Of a DNA stretch of 7,003 nt, positions 6,311 to 7,003 are shown piece after piece. Positions within the stretch are counted from its first letter, which is position 1. Every line of letters begins with the position of its first letter. The notes under the pieces were generated by a model that worked only from the letters and a program-made list of their open reading frames with translations, did not search any database and had not been told where the DNA came from. Both the position numbers and the translations under genes were made by a program. Source of the DNA: Pseudomonadales bacterium (GTDB lineage: Bacteria; Pseudomonadota; Gammaproteobacteria; Steroidobacterales; Steroidobacteraceae); the NCBI GenBank assembly GCA_020442965.1, contig JAGRJB010000087.1, positions 1 through 7,003 of the forward strand, in the 5' to 3' direction.

Positions 6311-7003
6311 TTCACGTTGCTCTGATTGCGATCGCGTTGTTGGGATCCGTCTATTTCGCGACTCGGACGCGTCGCGTTGATGCTTACACGGTTGCTTGGT
6401 ATGGCGGCATTCTCTATTTCTTACCAGGGGTAGTCGGTTACACACTCAGCCCGGTCACACCTGATAGTCCAATTAAGCTGCCAATTGCTCTTGTGCCAGA
6501 GGCGTCAGTCGTAATGCTCGCAGTACTGCTCGCATTGTTAGTGACTGGAGCGATATACGACGAACTCGTCTCGCGCTGGCCAAGCAAGCAACCCACTATG
6601 GCTGGCTGCGAAATCGCGGCAGAAATCGCGTTACTGCTCGCGCTGCTCGGCCTCATCTTGACTTATATTGAGAGCGGTGGCGCCGCGTTCGCGGCCGACA
6701 AGCGAGTTGTAATCGAAGTGGTAGGCCGCGGTCATCTGCTTTGGCAGATGGGGGCATCGGTTTCGGCGGTGCTTGCCTTTGTCCATCGGCGCAAGCGGAC
6801 AGGTACTCTTGCTTGGTTGTTGCTGCTCGGTGACATGCTGATCGGATTTCGCTATGCCTTTGCATTAAGCATGGTAGCAGTCGCACTACTGTGGGCATCT
6901 CGGTTGGGGGAGGTGCGATTGATCAGTCTCCCAAAGAAGTACGTTGTGACGGTTCTCGCCGCGGGTTTACTGGTGATTTCTTATCAGAATTTGAAAGAGC
7001 CGG
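6307..7003 (+). CDS. wzy: Probable Wzy-type polysaccharide polymerase (3' partial)
   Basis: The frame is open from GTG 6307 to the window end, giving 232 codons with no stop. The start overlaps the wzx stop as GTGA and has a good ribosome site. The product is very hydrophobic, with likely membrane helices at about 2-18, 30-47, 66-86, 103-121, 146-160, 167-197 (probably two) and 211-226. Between helices there is an ADKRVV loop (130-135), then GRGHLLWQMG (140-149) leading into the next helix. GFRYAF (180-185) carries the glycine-arginine at a helix start that is common in O-antigen polymerases. These features, the position directly after wzx, and the need for a polymerase beside Wzz make Wzy the best call: it would join repeat units at the periplasmic face of the inner membrane. 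Wzy proteins are poorly conserved, and the rest of the gene, which should carry the large periplasmic loop, is outside the window. An O-antigen ligase-like protein is the main alternative. Confidence 0.72.
   Translation, partial: MIHVALIAIALLGSVYFATRTRRVDAYTVAWYGGILYFLPGVVGYTLSPVTPDSPIKLPIALVPEASVVMLAVLLALLVTGAIYDELVSRWPSKQPTMAGCEIAAEIALLLALLGLILTYIESGGAAFAADKRVVIEVVGRGHLLWQMGASVSAVLAFVHRRKRTGTLAWLLLLGDMLIGFRYAFALSMVAVALLWASRLGEVRLISLPKKYVVTVLAAGLLVISYQNLKEP

Overview
This window is a single-direction (+ strand) stretch of a polysaccharide (capsule, exopolysaccharide or O-antigen) assembly and export locus from a Gram-negative bacterium. It requires an outer membrane, because two of the five genes encode outer-membrane or periplasmic export parts. 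The moderately high G+C and protein style suggest a proteobacterium, probably gamma (Xanthomonadales/Steroidobacter-like) or beta. That placement is an inference from style, not from a marker gene.

Layout from left to right: (1) bases 2-1105, the 3' three-quarters of a Wzi-family outer-membrane beta-barrel protein, cut by the window start; (2) bases 1102-3960, a very large (952 aa) Wza/OtnA-type export protein with a polysaccharide-export domain and about six SLBB repeats; (3) bases 3961-4019, the only intergenic gap, 59 bp with a small hairpin; (4) bases 4020-4940, a short Wzz-type chain-length regulator with two membrane segments and no kinase domain; (5) bases 4937-6310, a Wzx-type flippase; (6) bases 6307 to the right edge, the first 232 codons of a multi-spanning membrane protein that is probably the Wzy polymerase. 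The last gene is open to the window end and starts with GTG.

Together these are the core parts of a Wzx/Wzy-dependent pathway. Wzx flips lipid-linked repeat units across the inner membrane, Wzy polymerises them, Wzz sets chain length, the Wza-like protein exports the chain through the envelope, and Wzi anchors or organises the product at the surface. Three of the four gene junctions are 4-base overlaps in which a GTG or TTG start shares bases with the preceding TGA stop, so the genes are very likely co-transcribed and translationally coupled. No glycosyltransferase, Wzb/Wzc phosphatase-kinase pair, RNA gene, mobile element, CRISPR array or clear promoter is visible. I see no evidence for an undescribed system. 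The most useful points are the corrected gene starts, the otherwise easily missed wzy, the oversized non-lipoprotein exporter, and the kinase-less arrangement.
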